The notes under the pieces are model-generated. The model was not told the DNA's origin and did not search any database. It was given only the letters and a program-made list of their open reading frames with translations. The translations under genes and the position numbers were made by a program. Below, piece by piece: positions 17,207 through 26,655 of a stretch of DNA of 64,000 nt. Within the stretch, counting starts at the first letter, position 1. Each line of letters opens with the position of its first letter. Origin of the DNA: an uncultured Veillonellaceae bacterium (GTDB lineage Bacteria; Bacillota; Negativicutes; Veillonellales; Megasphaeraceae); contig UREG01000002.1 in NCBI GenBank assembly GCA_900546795.1, positions 1 through 64,000 on the forward strand, given 5' to 3'.

Positions 17207-17235
17207 ACTATATACCAAAGATGCGGTTTAGTCAA
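17207..17235 (-). promoter_or_regulatory. Promoter of dapB-asd-dapA
   Basis: On the minus strand TTGACT (17230-17235) and TATAGT (17207-17212) have a 17-base spacer. The predicted start is about 30 bases upstream of dapB. Confidence 0.8.
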
Positions 17236-17514
17236 TAAATGTATGCTATACGTTTTTGTATTTATTCTATAGTAACATATGCTTGAAATCCAGTAAACAC
17301 CTGGGTTTTAAGAGTTTTTTCTTTTCAACATACATGATTTTCACCATGCATGACTAAACTTTTTTCTGCCGTCTATAAGTTTCCCTGCGGCATAAGTCCA
17401 GCTGCGGCAGCCCATATATTGCGCTGCCGCTTAAAGCGTTGATGATTCCCTGTTTGGGTATCATCAACTGCAGCTGCGTTATTTCTATTTTAGGCATTGT
17501 CAGTTGCTGCGATA
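17236..17514 (-). other. recN-dapB gap with two hairpins and a 47-codon open frame
   Basis: Hairpin A pairs 17404-17411 with 17423-17430 (8 bp, GC-rich). Hairpin B pairs 17438-17446 with 17460-17468 (9 bp), then three inner G-C pairs. Neither has a T run. A minus-strand frame from ATG 17497 to TAG 17354 (MPKIEITQLQLMIPKQG...) spans both, 18 bases after the recN stop and without a good ribosome binding site. It may be a small gene, a structured 3' end of the recN transcript, or a remnant. Confidence 0.35.
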
Positions 17515-19182
17515 CTATTTTCTGATTTTTTCTACTAAGGCAGCCGCCGTTTTTTTCGATTCTTCGGTTACGGCAGCGCCCACAAATATAGAAGCGATTG
17601 CTTCTATATGATCTTGCGGCGTAAGTTTACGGCTTCGTGTATAGGTCCGGCCATCCTCAATTTCTTTATACAAATAGAAATGATCGTCAGCAGCCGCTGC
17701 TGTCTGCGGCAGATGAGTGATGCAAAAGACTTGCGCCGACTGGCTCAGCTCTCTGATTTTATAGGCTACTTGTATAGCCGTATCACCGCTGATCCCCACG
17801 TCAATTTCATCTAATATAATCGTGCGGTTGTCCGACGCTGTCATAATACATTTCAACGCCAAAGCGATGCGGGAGGCTTCGCCTCCTGAACTGATTTTTC
17901 CCAATGGCTTCGGCGGTTCTCCCGGATTAGACGAAAAGAATAGTTCAATATGCTCTGCCCCAAACGGCTGAATGTCTTTCATCGGCACAATACAAAAAGA
18001 AAGTCTTGGCGCGGCCATGCCTAAATCAACCAGGCACTGTTCTAATCTTTCAGTGATATTGTTTCCGGCGATTTCCCGTTTTTTTTGGAGCAGACCGCTT
18101 AATTCCCACAATTCTTTTTTTAATATATTGGCCTGAGCTTCCATCTGCTCTATGGTTTCATCTTTATGATCCAGCATAGCCAGCTCTTTTTCCGCTTTCT
18201 CAGAAAACTGAAGAATTTCTTGAATCGTAGAACCATATTTTCTTTTCAGCTGCTGTATCAGATATAAACGCTGTTCATAGCAATCAATATTGCCGGACTC
18301 TGTTTCCAATTGATCTTGATGCGTGCATAAAGTTCCTTGTATATCTTCCAGTTCATAAACGATCGTCTCCAGCTGCTGAACGGTGTCATTGAGCGTGCTG
18401 TCACAATTAGCCGCATGAGCTATTTCCTGCCGCAACTGCCGCAGTTTAGATACCACGCCTTCTCCTTTTCCCTCACCCAGAACGGTCAGCGCATGCGTCA
18501 AAGCATTTTGGATTTTCTCACTGTTTCGCATTGCCTGCACCGTTTTTTCCAACTGGCTGTCTTCTCCATCCCGCAGCGCAGCTTCTGAAATCTCTTTTAA
18601 TTGAAAAGAAAGGATATCCCGCTGCCGCGCTTCGCTTTGAAGCGTTTCATAAAAGGTTTGCAATTCTTTTTGGATTCTCTGCCATTTCCCATAGCAGCTT
18701 CGGTATTTATCTGCCAGTTCCTGCAATTCCATGTCAAAAGAATCTAAAATTTCTCGCTGATAGGAAGTATTAAAAATGCTATAGTGATTAAATTGGTCAT
18801 GGATATCCAACAGGTAGGAAGCAAGCTGCTGAAGGACAGAACGAGTGATATGCACCCCATTCGCTAAAATATTTCCTTTTCCCGATCGAGTAAACCGCCG
18901 GGAAATAATCAAAGAATCTTCTTCGATAGGAATGTTATGCTCTTCCATGAAACAACGCAGTTCCGACCCATGATACGAAAAAACTCCTTCAATAAAAAAG
19001 GAGTCTTCGCCTTGCCGGATATATTCTCCTGTCGCTCTATTCCCGGCCAGCATTCCTACTGCATCCATCAACAGAGACTTTCCTGCCCCTGTTTCACCTG
19101 TAAAAATAGTAATTCCAGATGAAAAGTCCAGCATTACGGAAGAAAATAACGCAAAATTTTTGATTTGTAAGGTTTGCAGCAT
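17515..19182 (-). CDS. recN: DNA repair protein RecN
   Basis: SMC-like ATPase of double-strand break repair, 555 residues. The Walker A motif GETGAGKS lies near residue 30, long coiled-coil arms fill the middle, and the C terminus has the ABC signature SSGGEASRIALAL and Walker B IILDEIDVGISG. It is the last gene of a ten-gene cluster from the asp23 pair; argR is 14 bases upstream, the common argR-recN arrangement of Firmicutes. No LexA box was noticed at its start. Confidence 0.97.
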   Translation of the reverse strand: MLQTLQIKNFALFSSVMLDFSSGITIFTGETGAGKSLLMDAVGMLAGNRATGEYIRQGEDSFFIEGVFSYHGSELRCFMEEHNIPIEEDSLIISRRFTRSGKGNILANGVHITRSVLQQLASYLLDIHDQFNHYSIFNTSYQREILDSFDMELQELADKYRSCYGKWQRIQKELQTFYETLQSEARQRDILSFQLKEISEAALRDGEDSQLEKTVQAMRNSEKIQNALTHALTVLGEGKGEGVVSKLRQLRQEIAHAANCDSTLNDTVQQLETIVYELEDIQGTLCTHQDQLETESGNIDCYEQRLYLIQQLKRKYGSTIQEILQFSEKAEKELAMLDHKDETIEQMEAQANILKKELWELSGLLQKKREIAGNNITERLEQCLVDLGMAAPRLSFCIVPMKDIQPFGAEHIELFFSSNPGEPPKPLGKISSGGEASRIALALKCIMTASDNRTIILDEIDVGISGDTAIQVAYKIRELSQSAQVFCITHLPQTAAAADDHFYLYKEIEDGRTYTRSRKLTPQDHIEAIASIFVGAAVTEESKKTAAALVEKIRK

Positions 19183-19196
19183 GATAAATTCACTTC

Positions 19197-19652
19197 TTAA
19201 TCTTTCATCAACGAATTAATCTCTTTAATAACTTTAGTTACAGCTTTTTCTGGTTTTACCACCAGAAGCAATGTATCGTCGCCTGCAATTGTGCCAATGA
19301 TATTTTCCCAATGAGAATGGTCAATAACGGAAGCTACCGCATTTGCATTTCCAGGAAGCGTCGAAACAACAATCAAATTCCCGCTATAATCGATCTTAGT
19401 AATCGCATCTTGAAATACGCGAACCATTCGATTACGGGAAATGAGTACGTTTTCGTCGGGAGACAGTGCATATCGGTACCGGCCATCGGTAGTCGGAACT
19501 TTGATCAGCATCAGTTCTTTAATATCGCGGGAAACGGTCGCCTGCGTTACATCGATCCCTTCTTCTTGAAGTGCTTGTGCCAATTCTTCCTGAGTTTCAA
19601 TCACGCGGGACTGAACCAATTCTTTTATTTTTGCATAACGATGTCTTTTCAT
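19197..19652 (-). CDS. argR: Arginine repressor
   Basis: Hexameric transcription regulator of arginine metabolism, 151 residues. The N-terminal winged helix contains TQEELAQALQEEGIDVTQATVSRDIKEL, and the C-terminal arginine-binding domain ends with GTIAGDDTLLLVV, whose Asp pair binds arginine. It has a GAGGTGA SD and lies between mnmM and recN. No arginine genes are in this window, so it acts in trans. Confidence 0.95.
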   Translation of the reverse strand: MKRHRYAKIKELVQSRVIETQEELAQALQEEGIDVTQATVSRDIKELMLIKVPTTDGRYRYALSPDENVLISRNRMVRVFQDAITKIDYSGNLIVVSTLPGNANAVASVIDHSHWENIIGTIAGDDTLLLVVKPEKAVTKVIKEINSLMKD

Positions 19653-19658
19653 AACGTA

Positions 19659-20228
19659 TCACCTCTTTTGTAAAATATACGCAACCGGCGGTTTATGGAT
19701 TTGGTTCACTGGCTGCCAACAACAAATCTGAACTTCTTTCTGATTTATACTGCGAAGATATATTTCCAGCGCGTCGCGCTCCATTTCTCCTTCTGGTGTC
19801 CCCGGATAAGCACAGATACTGAGAACACCGAACGGCCGAAGTCGCTTTAAACTTTGCTTAACTGCTTCTATCGTGGTATCCGCTTTTGTATGCAAGGCGT
19901 GATCACCGCAAGGAAGATAGCCTAAATTCATCATAGCCAAGTCAATGGTTTCCGGCAGACGTTCCCATACCCGGTCATGACTGTCACATAATAATATGAC
20001 CTGCTCATTCCACATATTCTGCTGTTTTAGATATGCCTGCGTCCTCGCAATAGCCTCCGGCTGTATATCTACGGCATATACGATGGAATCCTTTGGTTTG
20101 AATCTGCACAAAAATTCAGTGTCCCGGCCATTCCCGCAAGTAAGATCTGCCAGTACCTGCGCGGAAGCAACCGCCTCCTTTATATATTGCTGTACAAATT
20201 GGACAGCATTCGCCGGCAGTTTATTCAT
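19659..20228 (-). CDS. mnmM: Class I SAM methyltransferase of the YtqB/MnmM family
   Basis: A 189-residue Rossmann methyltransferase with the SAM-binding DLTCGNGRDT, the acidic VDIQPEA strand end and the family hallmark NLGYLPCGDH. Bacillus YtqB (MnmM) methylates nm5s2U34 of tRNA to mnm5s2U34, so tRNA wobble modification is the expected role. The N terminus overlaps the nadK 3' end by 8 bases. The assignment rests on motifs and size; older databases call this family a putative rRNA methylase. Confidence 0.85.
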   Translation of the reverse strand: MNKLPANAVQFVQQYIKEAVASAQVLADLTCGNGRDTEFLCRFKPKDSIVYAVDIQPEAIARTQAYLKQQNMWNEQVILLCDSHDRVWERLPETIDLAMMNLGYLPCGDHALHTKADTTIEAVKQSLKRLRPFGVLSICAYPGTPEGEMERDALEIYLRSINQKEVQICCWQPVNQIHKPPVAYILQKR

Positions 20229-21090
20229 GGCTGACTCCTAATAATTTAGGAAATACAGTCCGATAAAAATATTGTTCATCAAACCGAATAAATCGAGCCA
20301 TATCCTTGGATTTTTGAATGACAAGCCGGCTGTTTTCTGTAAATTCCCGCCCAATGACACCATCTATACAGATCTGCAATTCACTGCGATGATGGGCAGC
20401 TTCAATCGCAATCGTTTCTGTATCAGGCAGTACGATCGGTGAATTCTGCAGTAAATGCGGACATACGGGAGATACAGAGAATACCGCAACTTTAGGGTGA
20501 ATAATCGGCCCGCCGCTAGATAAGTTATACCCAGTGCTGCCAGTCGGCGTACTAATAATTAAACCGTCTGCCGGATATTGCTGTACAAAACAGTCATTGA
20601 TATATAAGTTCAGCCTCGCCATTTTGCCTAGTTCCGCTCGTCCGATTACAATATCGTTCAATGCGTCCGGCAATTCCACGCGTTTATCCTCTTTTTCTAT
20701 ATACGAACGGAGCAATACTCTGTCTTCGATAGAAAAATTTTCCCGCACCAGCCGCTGCAAAACCAACGGCAAGTCTTTTCTTGAAATTTCATTTAAAAAG
20801 CCCAAGGTTCCCATATGGATACCGCAAACAGGAACACGCAAAGGCGCCATCCGCTTTGCCGTTTCTAAAAGCGTGCCATCGCCGCCGATAGCGATAGCTG
20901 CATCTGGCACCTCTTCTGATTCTTCCAGATAGGCAAACGAAACGTGAGGAAACAAATCTGTTAATTCTCCTGCCCGTTCCTTTGGAAACAGCAAAGAAAT
21001 GTTTTCCTGTCTGGAAAAATCAACGATCGTATCCAGCACCTGAACGATATCCGGCTTAGATAAATTGGGAAATATCCCGATCCTCTTCAT
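20221..21090 (-). CDS. nadK: NAD kinase
   Basis: Phosphorylates NAD to NADP. The GGDGTLLE motif holds the catalytic aspartate, and PTGSTGYNLSSGGPIIHP is the second family block. The length is 289 residues. ATG 21090 is preferred: AGGTGA, which spans the tlyA stop, is six bases upstream; a GTG at 21099 would leave no room for a binding site. Located between tlyA and mnmM, a common Firmicute order. Confidence 0.95.
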   Translation of the reverse strand: MKRIGIFPNLSKPDIVQVLDTIVDFSRQENISLLFPKERAGELTDLFPHVSFAYLEESEEVPDAAIAIGGDGTLLETAKRMAPLRVPVCGIHMGTLGFLNEISRKDLPLVLQRLVRENFSIEDRVLLRSYIEKEDKRVELPDALNDIVIGRAELGKMARLNLYINDCFVQQYPADGLIISTPTGSTGYNLSSGGPIIHPKVAVFSVSPVCPHLLQNSPIVLPDTETIAIEAAHHRSELQICIDGVIGREFTENSRLVIQKSKDMARFIRFDEQYFYRTVFPKLLGVSHE

Positions 21091-21099
21091 CCTAATCAC

Positions 21100-21894
21100 C
21101 TACATTTGATGTGCTTCTTCTACAGTCTGCACGATTTTTTCTGTATCAACACCGGAGCATACGGTGTCATCGTATATCAGGTACAGCAAGAATTCAATAT
21201 TTCCATCTGCACCCTTAATCGGAGAATAGGTAATGTCTAAAGGAATCAATCCTTTTTCTTTCATTTCAGCAGTTACGCGTTCGATAACTTGAATATGTAC
21301 GTCTTTATCCCGTACGATTCCGCCTTTGCCTACAAATTCTCTGCCGGCCTCAAATTGCGGTTTGATAAGAGCGACAATTTCACTTCCTCGATGGATTAAG
21401 TGCATCAGTGCTTCTAATATCTTAGACAGCGAAATAAAGGATACATCTATAGAAACAAAATCAGCCAGTTCACCTAACTCTTCCGGCGTAACCTGTTTAA
21501 TATTGCAGCGTTCCATATTGACTACACGCGAATCCGTTCGAAGCTTCCATGCCAGCTGTCCATACCCTACATCCACCGCAAATACTTTTGCCGCCCCATT
21601 CTGCAAGGCGCAGTCAGTAAAGCCGCCGGTAGAGGCACCGATATCCAGCATTACTTTCCCTTTTAAATCAATCGGAAAAAGTTTTAATGCCTTTTCCAGT
21701 TTTAATCCGCCTCTCCCCACGTAGGGAATCGGATTTCCTTTTACTTCAATATTGGCTGCCGCGTCTACTTTTGTTCCAGCTTTATCTATTCGCTGCTGAT
21801 CGACAAAAACCAGACCGGCCATAATAGTAGTCTTGGCTTTTTCCCGACTCATTCCCGTTAATTGGGAAACTAAAATATCCAATCGTTCTTTCAT
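21100..21894 (-). CDS. tlyA: TlyA family rRNA (cytidine-2'-O)-methyltransferase
   Basis: An S4 RNA-binding domain (about 1-60, RLDILVSQLTGMSREKAK) is fused to an FtsJ-like methyltransferase domain (LDIGASTGGFTDCALQNGA; VSIDVSFISL; ALIKPQFEAGRE). The TlyA family methylates rRNA ribose at the subunit interface and has also been called hemolysin; the enzymatic role is the better supported one. The 264-residue length is normal. It starts one base after ispA ends. Confidence 0.94.
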   Translation of the reverse strand: MKERLDILVSQLTGMSREKAKTTIMAGLVFVDQQRIDKAGTKVDAAANIEVKGNPIPYVGRGGLKLEKALKLFPIDLKGKVMLDIGASTGGFTDCALQNGAAKVFAVDVGYGQLAWKLRTDSRVVNMERCNIKQVTPEELGELADFVSIDVSFISLSKILEALMHLIHRGSEIVALIKPQFEAGREFVGKGGIVRDKDVHIQVIERVTAEMKEKGLIPLDITYSPIKGADGNIEFLLYLIYDDTVCSGVDTEKIVQTVEEAHQM

Positions 21895-21895
21895 A

Positions 21896-22777
21896 TTAAG
21901 ATACCCGAACCAATAAATAGTCCATTAGCTTTCTTAAAACATCGGCCTCTTTCCCAAAAGAATGCAGCGCATTTTTTCCTTGCTCTGCATATTCTTTTGC
22001 TAACTCCCGCGCTTTATCAACGGAAAAAATAGTAACGTAAGTCGCCTTGTGATTTTTTTCGTCACTTCCAACAGGCTTTCCGATAAGAGCTTCATCACCG
22101 ATTACATCCAAAATATCGTCCGTGATTTGAAATACCAATCCTAGCGCGTCTGCATATGCTTCCAAGGAACGCTGCGTATTTGCATTCGCCTGGCCTACTG
22201 CAGCGCCCATCAAGATCGACGCTTTGAACATCTCGCCGGTTTTTGCTTTATGCATACACGCCAATTCCTCTAAAGAGAGGCGGCGTGTTTCAGATTCCAT
22301 ATCAAAGGCCTGTCCGCCAACCATTCCGTATGGTCCTGCTGCGCGGGCCAATATCTGAATTAATTCCAGTTTAATTTCCGCAGACAGCGGCTGGCCGGCC
22401 AATAATTCAAACGCATAGGTCAGAAGGCCGTCTCCAGCCAGCGTAGCCATTCCGGCGCCGTAAATCATATGATTGGTCAATTTACCTCTGCGGTACTCAT
22501 CATTGTCCATAGCCGGCAAGTCATCGTGGATTAACGAATACGTATGGATACATTCCAACGTGCAGGCAGTATCAAGATACGCCTCACTCTCTTTTCCTAA
22601 AGCTTCCAGCACTGCTAAAAATAAAATAGGTCGAATTCGTTTTCCGCCAGCAGTCAAACTGTATTTCATAGAATCAAAAAGTCTGGAAAATTCCGGCGTG
22701 CCTTCTCCCAGAATATTTTCCAACCGCTGATCAATACGATCTTTTTTTTCTTTTAAATATAGTTTCAATTCTTTCAT
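21896..22777 (-). CDS. ispA: Polyprenyl synthase (farnesyl/geranylgeranyl diphosphate synthase)
   Basis: Builds C15/C20 isoprenyl diphosphates from IPP and DMAPP, feeding UppS, which is also in this window. The first aspartate-rich motif is DDLPAMDND with the two extra residues of bacterial FPP synthases; the second is DDILD. GGKRIRP binds IPP. Length 293. ATG 22777 is preferred, with AAGAGG six bases upstream; an ATG at 22801 lies inside the upstream gene. xseA and xseB, often its neighbours, are absent here. Confidence 0.93.
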   Translation of the reverse strand: MKELKLYLKEKKDRIDQRLENILGEGTPEFSRLFDSMKYSLTAGGKRIRPILFLAVLEALGKESEAYLDTACTLECIHTYSLIHDDLPAMDNDEYRRGKLTNHMIYGAGMATLAGDGLLTYAFELLAGQPLSAEIKLELIQILARAAGPYGMVGGQAFDMESETRRLSLEELACMHKAKTGEMFKASILMGAAVGQANANTQRSLEAYADALGLVFQITDDILDVIGDEALIGKPVGSDEKNHKATYVTIFSVDKARELAKEYAEQGKNALHSFGKEADVLRKLMDYLLVRVS

Positions 22778-22779
22778 CG

Positions 22780-23742
22780 TCAACCTCTTGTACTTTTCCA
22801 ATACCCGTAAAACGCTGCCCCCAGCGCATTATCGCTGCTATACATAATCGGCGCAGTTTTAAACTGGCGTCCATTTTGCATCACATAATCTGCAAGTGCA
22901 TTTCGCAGGTAATGATTTGCCATTACACCGCCTACTGCGATACAGCAAGGCAGGGACGTCTGCAAAAATGTTTGCTTAATCATCTTTTTCAGCGCCCGGT
23001 ACAACAGTTCAAAAGTATAGGAAACTATTTCTTCCCGGCTATAACTTCCCTGCCGGATCATCCTCTGAAGCTGTGCTTCCGGCCCCGCCAAACTGACATA
23101 GCCAGCGCGAACAGTAAATCGCAGCAGTTCTTCCCGCCAAGGTATCTCCGGCGAAAAAAGAGCCTCTGCATGAGGCCCTGCCGGAAAAGGAAGCTGCAAA
23201 GCAACGCCTACGCGATCAATGAGCTGTCCTGCACTGATATCCATAGAGCCGCCAATCTGCTTTATATCCAACCCTTTCTCGGCAGGCTGAATATAGAGTA
23301 CATCCGTCGTTCCGCCAGAAAGATGCATCGCGCAAAATGACTGCCCTATCCATTCAGGAAAAGACTGCAAAGCTGCAAAAATATGATTTTCTTGATGGCT
23401 TATCTCATACAAAGGTACTTGCAGCAAAGAAGCCAGCGTCCGTCCATAGCTATGTCCAGGCAAAAAGGCCGGCATATACGAAGTTTCCTCTCGGCGAGGC
23501 GAAACTGTTGCCGTCACCGCGGCAATCCGATTTCTAAACGCTAAGCTTTTGGGGATCATTTCTGCCAGTACAGGAATGTTTTTAGTGTGCTGAAAAACCA
23601 TATTGGACTGCATAAGCCCTCGTTTTCCCGGCGGGACTTCCAACACTTTTCGTTTTTCCCAGACAAGGGCTCCCGTGTCGTCTACCAGGCAAAGCGACGT
23701 CGTGTAACAGCTTGTATCGATTCCCAAATATAGGTTATTCAT
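22780..23742 (-). CDS. TsaD/Kae1-like paralogue (O-sialoglycoprotein endopeptidase family)
   Basis: A 320-residue ASKHA-fold protein. GIDTSCYTTSLCLVDD matches the N-terminal phosphate loop of TsaD, and SHQENHIFAAL has the HxxxH iron-ligand spacing of the TsaD HxEGH motif. LSGGTTDVLY and VGGVMANHYLRNAL match the second and third nucleotide loops. It differs from true TsaD in several blocks, and genuine tsaD usually sits with tsaB and tsaE. A similar paralogue lies between nusB and ispA/xseA in other Firmicutes. Function is unknown; a second role in tRNA t6A synthesis is possible but not shown. Confidence 0.75.
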   Translation of the reverse strand: MNNLYLGIDTSCYTTSLCLVDDTGALVWEKRKVLEVPPGKRGLMQSNMVFQHTKNIPVLAEMIPKSLAFRNRIAAVTATVSPRREETSYMPAFLPGHSYGRTLASLLQVPLYEISHQENHIFAALQSFPEWIGQSFCAMHLSGGTTDVLYIQPAEKGLDIKQIGGSMDISAGQLIDRVGVALQLPFPAGPHAEALFSPEIPWREELLRFTVRAGYVSLAGPEAQLQRMIRQGSYSREEIVSYTFELLYRALKKMIKQTFLQTSLPCCIAVGGVMANHYLRNALADYVMQNGRQFKTAPIMYSSDNALGAAFYGYWKSTRG

Positions 23743-24121
23743 TGTCTTTCGTATACCCGTTCAGCACACCGTTTATAAACCGATATGAACCGTCGGTACT
23801 ATAAGCTTTTGCCAATTCAATCGCTTCGTTTATGATTATTGGCGCATCGATTTTTTCTTTGCTGTAAAGCATTTCACAAAAAGCAATACGAAGTATCGTT
23901 TTATCTATTTTACTGATTTGATCCAGCGTCCACTTTAAAGAATAGCGAGCAATGCGCTCATCGATTGCCTCAATATGATCAATAACCGTATTGATTAAAA
24001 ATGAAGCGTATTCATCTTCTGCCTGCAGAGCTTCCCGTGTACAGTGATCTTCTGTTCCGTTATGAAATTCATACGAAAACAAAAACTGCATCGCTACTTC
24101 TCTGGCTTCGTGTCTAGTCAT
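23735..24121 (-). CDS. nusB: Transcription antitermination protein NusB
   Basis: An all-helical 128-residue protein that binds boxA with S10/NusE during rRNA transcription. TRHEAREVAMQFLFSYEF at the N terminus and the C-terminal INEAIELAKAYSTDGSYRFINGVL block are typical. It overlaps the first asp23 gene upstream and the tsaD paralogue downstream by 8 bases each, which indicates translational coupling. Confidence 0.95.
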   Translation of the reverse strand: MTRHEAREVAMQFLFSYEFHNGTEDHCTREALQAEDEYASFLINTVIDHIEAIDERIARYSLKWTLDQISKIDKTILRIAFCEMLYSKEKIDAPIIINEAIELAKAYSTDGSYRFINGVLNGYTKDNE

Positions 24122-24485
24122 TCTCTTCCTCCTTTTCTTCTGGCGGAACTACATTGGCAATTGTAACATTTATCGTACAATCCATCGTTCCCATCATATT
24201 TTCAATACCTTCTTTAACGGCTTCCTGCACATTTTTAGCAATGGTCGGGAGGTTTTTACCTAACTCTGCAATCAAATACATTTCTACAGTTACAGACGTA
24301 TCCGTACTTTTAACGATGATGCTGCGCAAGGTCTTTTTCCCAAGACGGCCGCTTACCCCTTCGACCAGCGTATCTACAATCCGGGTATGGAGCCCGCGTA
24401 CGCCGTCTACTCCTAAAGCGGCTATTTTAGCTACGTTAGCCAACACCGAATCAGAAACTTTATATTGGATCGTATCTTGTTCCAT
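24114..24485 (-). CDS. Asp23/Gls24 family envelope stress protein (1)
   Basis: A 123-residue member of the Asp23 (DUF322) family: YKVSDSVLANVAKIAALGVDGVRGL opens the conserved domain, and TVEMYLIAELGKNLPTIAKNVQEAV follows. The acidic C-terminal tail (PPEEKEEEND) is characteristic. Relatives such as Bacillus YqhY lie beside nusB and are linked to membrane or lipid homeostasis. ATG 24485 is chosen, with AGGTGAG five bases upstream. It directly follows a second family member. Confidence 0.88.
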   Translation of the reverse strand: MEQDTIQYKVSDSVLANVAKIAALGVDGVRGLHTRIVDTLVEGVSGRLGKKTLRSIIVKSTDTSVTVEMYLIAELGKNLPTIAKNVQEAVKEGIENMMGTMDCTINVTIANVVPPEEKEEEND

Positions 24486-24494
24486 AGCTCTCAC

Positions 24495-24878
24495 CTACCC
24501 TTTGTCTGTCGGGGGAAGCGGCGCCGGCGAACTGTTAAACAGTATATCCTGAATAAATACATGCACTGCAGAAACGGTATACCCCGTAAGTTCTTCCACG
24601 GCTGTTTTTACTTTTTCCTGTACGCGCAGCGCAGTGTCCGGAATACGATAGCCATGGTATACAGCAACATACAGACTGATCACCACCGTCGTTTCATCTG
24701 TCATTTCCGTCCGAACGCCTTTCGAATCGTTCGTTCGCCCCAGCATATTAACCAGCCCATCCGTCAGCGTACTGCTCATTTCTGCAATCCCCTGGGTCTT
24801 TGCCGCAGCATTTGCAGCAATAATCGCAATGACTTCTTCAGAAATCTTAATTGTTCCTAATGTATTTGCTCGTTCCAT
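24495..24878 (-). CDS. Asp23/Gls24 family envelope stress protein (2)
   Basis: A 127-residue second Asp23-family protein (GTIKISEEVIAIIAANAAAKTQGI; VVISLYVAVYHGYRIPDTALRVQEKVK). It differs clearly from its neighbour, so the pair is not a recent duplication. First gene of the cluster that runs to recN, separated from efp by a hairpin. Such pairs may form mixed assemblies at the membrane, but nothing here shows that. Confidence 0.85.
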   Translation of the reverse strand: MERANTLGTIKISEEVIAIIAANAAAKTQGIAEMSSTLTDGLVNMLGRTNDSKGVRTEMTDETTVVISLYVAVYHGYRIPDTALRVQEKVKTAVEELTGYTVSAVHVFIQDILFNSSPAPLPPTDKG

Positions 24879-24900
24879 AACATACCTCGTTACAATGTCA

Positions 24901-24929
24901 TAAAAGCGATGATAGAATCATCGCTTTTA
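24901..24929 (-). terminator. Hairpin between efp and the asp23 genes
   Basis: A perfect 12-bp stem (24901-24912 with 24918-24929) with a 5-base loop. On the minus strand only four Ts lie in the stem end, so termination after efp may be partial. Confidence 0.6.
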
Positions 24930-24944
24930 TGGGTCATATTATGC

Positions 24945-25499
24945 TTATGCACGTTCAATGTATTCGCCAGTTCTCGTGTCGATCCGAAGGACATCACCCT
25001 GGTTAATAAAGAGCGGTACTTTTACGACATAGCCGGTTTCCAATTTAGCCGGTTTGCTGCCGCCGGTTGCCGTGTCGCCACGCACGCCCGGGTCCGTTTC
25101 AACGACTTCAAGCTCTACCGAATACGGAAGGTCAATACCAATAATAATGCCTTGGAACATCATAATGGTTACATCCATATTTTCTTTTAAGAAGTTTTTC
25201 GCAGTTCCCAACTGTTCTTCCGTCAATTCAATCTGTTCATATGTTTCATTGTCCATAAAGTGATACATGCCGTCTTCATACAAGAACTGCATTGGCCGGC
25301 GGTCTACATGTGCTTTGGGAACTTTTTCACCAGCATTGAAAGAGCGTTCTACTACAGCGCCAGTCTGCAAATTTTTCATTTTCGTCCGCACAAATGCTGC
25401 GCCTTTTCCTGGTTTTACATGCTGAAATTCAACGATCTGCCATACGTTATTGTCAATTTCGATCGTTACTCCTGGTCTAAAATCATTGCTTGAAATCAT
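24945..25499 (-). CDS. efp: Translation elongation factor P
   Basis: Relieves ribosome stalling at polyproline stretches. 184 residues in three beta-barrel domains; the domain-I tip loop [11 protein letters not shown] carries K32, the position modified in many bacteria. The C-terminal signature [23 protein letters not shown] is intact. No modification enzyme (epmA, ymfI) is nearby. It lies 17 bases after pepQ, a widespread pepQ-efp pairing. Confidence 0.97.
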   Translation of the reverse strand: MISSNDFRPGVTIEIDNNVWQIVEFQHVKPGKGAAFVRTKMKNLQTGAVVERSFNAGEKVPKAHVDRRPMQFLYEDGMYHFMDNETYEQIELTEEQLGTAKNFLKENMDVTIMMFQGIIIGIDLPYSVELEVVETDPGVRGDTATGGSKPAKLETGYVVKVPLFINQGDVLRIDTRTGEYIERA

Positions 25500-25516
25500 A
25501 ATAGTCCTCCTTATTT

Positions 25517-26578
25517 TTACAACACCAGTAATTCTTTTGTTGTTTTAGTCAGTATCCGGCAGCCTTTTTCAGTTACCAGTACACTATCTTCTATCCTTAC
25601 ACCGCCAAAATTCGGTATATACAGGCCCGGTTCTACAGTAACAACCATACCCGAAGCAAGTATTGCAGTCGATTTTGGTGATAATACAGGCAATTCATGT
25701 ATTTCTAAGCCAATGCCATGGCCCAGACTGTGGATGAAATATTCATCACAAGATTGCTCTTTAAAATATTGGCGTACGATTTGATCCACGTCTTTTCCGC
25801 TTAAACCCGGACGAACCGACTCCACGCCGAGACACTGCGCGTGCAATACCCGATCGTACAGCTGTTTTTGTTCCTCCGTAGGCTGACCCACGACAACGGT
25901 GCGGGTAATATCGGAATGATATCCCTTATACACCGCGCCAAAATCAAACGTAATAAAATCGCCTTTTTCTATTTGTTTGTCAGTTGCTGTTCCATGCGGA
26001 AGCGAGGATCTTCGCCCAGACGCTACGATGGTATCAAACGATTTTTCTTCCGCACCACGCTTTAGCATATTCCATTCCAAATATCCCTGCAGATACCGCT
26101 CTGTTACTCCAGGACGAATTTCCGGCAGCAGTTCAGCAAACGCCTCATCTGCAATTTGGCAGGCAGTTTCTAAATACGAGATCTCTTCAGAAGATTTTAT
26201 CATCCGCAGTCCATCCAGGGCTACGCCTACCATCTTTTCCGGCTGCAGCTGCTCTTCCAAGTTACAATACAGGGCATGAGATATTTCTGTCCGTTCATAC
26301 CCGAGAACCTGTCTTTGCCGATCTTTCCAAAGAGGCAGCAATCCTTCCCAGAACATACCGCTATGAGTAATTACCGTATATGCTGGCGCTTCCTGCTCTG
26401 CTTGTTCCGTATAGCGAGCATCGGTAATAAGATACTGTGCATCCGGCATAATAAATAATACCGTTGAATCTCCCGTAAAACCGCTGAAATAACGAACATT
26501 TTCCTGTTTTGAAACCAGCAGCGCGTCTATATTATTTTCTTCTAACACCTGTACTATATCTCGAATTCTATCTGTCAT
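25517..26578 (-). CDS. pepQ: Xaa-Pro aminopeptidase / prolidase (M24 family)
   Basis: A 353-residue metallopeptidase that cleaves next to proline. The N-terminal creatinase-like domain (about 1-125) is followed by the pita-bread catalytic domain with all five metal ligands visible: Asp in [12 protein letters not shown] (two), His in [13 protein letters not shown], and Glu in VEPGLYIP and [11 protein letters not shown] 26578 fits the GAGG upstream better than the GTG at 26587. Paired with efp. Confidence 0.92.
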   Translation of the reverse strand: MTDRIRDIVQVLEENNIDALLVSKQENVRYFSGFTGDSTVLFIMPDAQYLITDARYTEQAEQEAPAYTVITHSGMFWEGLLPLWKDRQRQVLGYERTEISHALYCNLEEQLQPEKMVGVALDGLRMIKSSEEISYLETACQIADEAFAELLPEIRPGVTERYLQGYLEWNMLKRGAEEKSFDTIVASGRRSSLPHGTATDKQIEKGDFITFDFGAVYKGYHSDITRTVVVGQPTEEQKQLYDRVLHAQCLGVESVRPGLSGKDVDQIVRQYFKEQSCDEYFIHSLGHGIGLEIHELPVLSPKSTAILASGMVVTVEPGLYIPNFGGVRIEDSVLVTEKGCRILTKTTKELLVL

Positions 26579-26655
26579 GATATGCACGCCTCAAACATAA
26601 TTATTCAATTTACTTTAATGTTACCACAAAATTTTTAATTTTTAAATACTTATGG

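Noticed and set aside
24114..24878. Recent tandem duplication of asp23
   Set aside because: The two proteins share the family pattern but differ at most positions.
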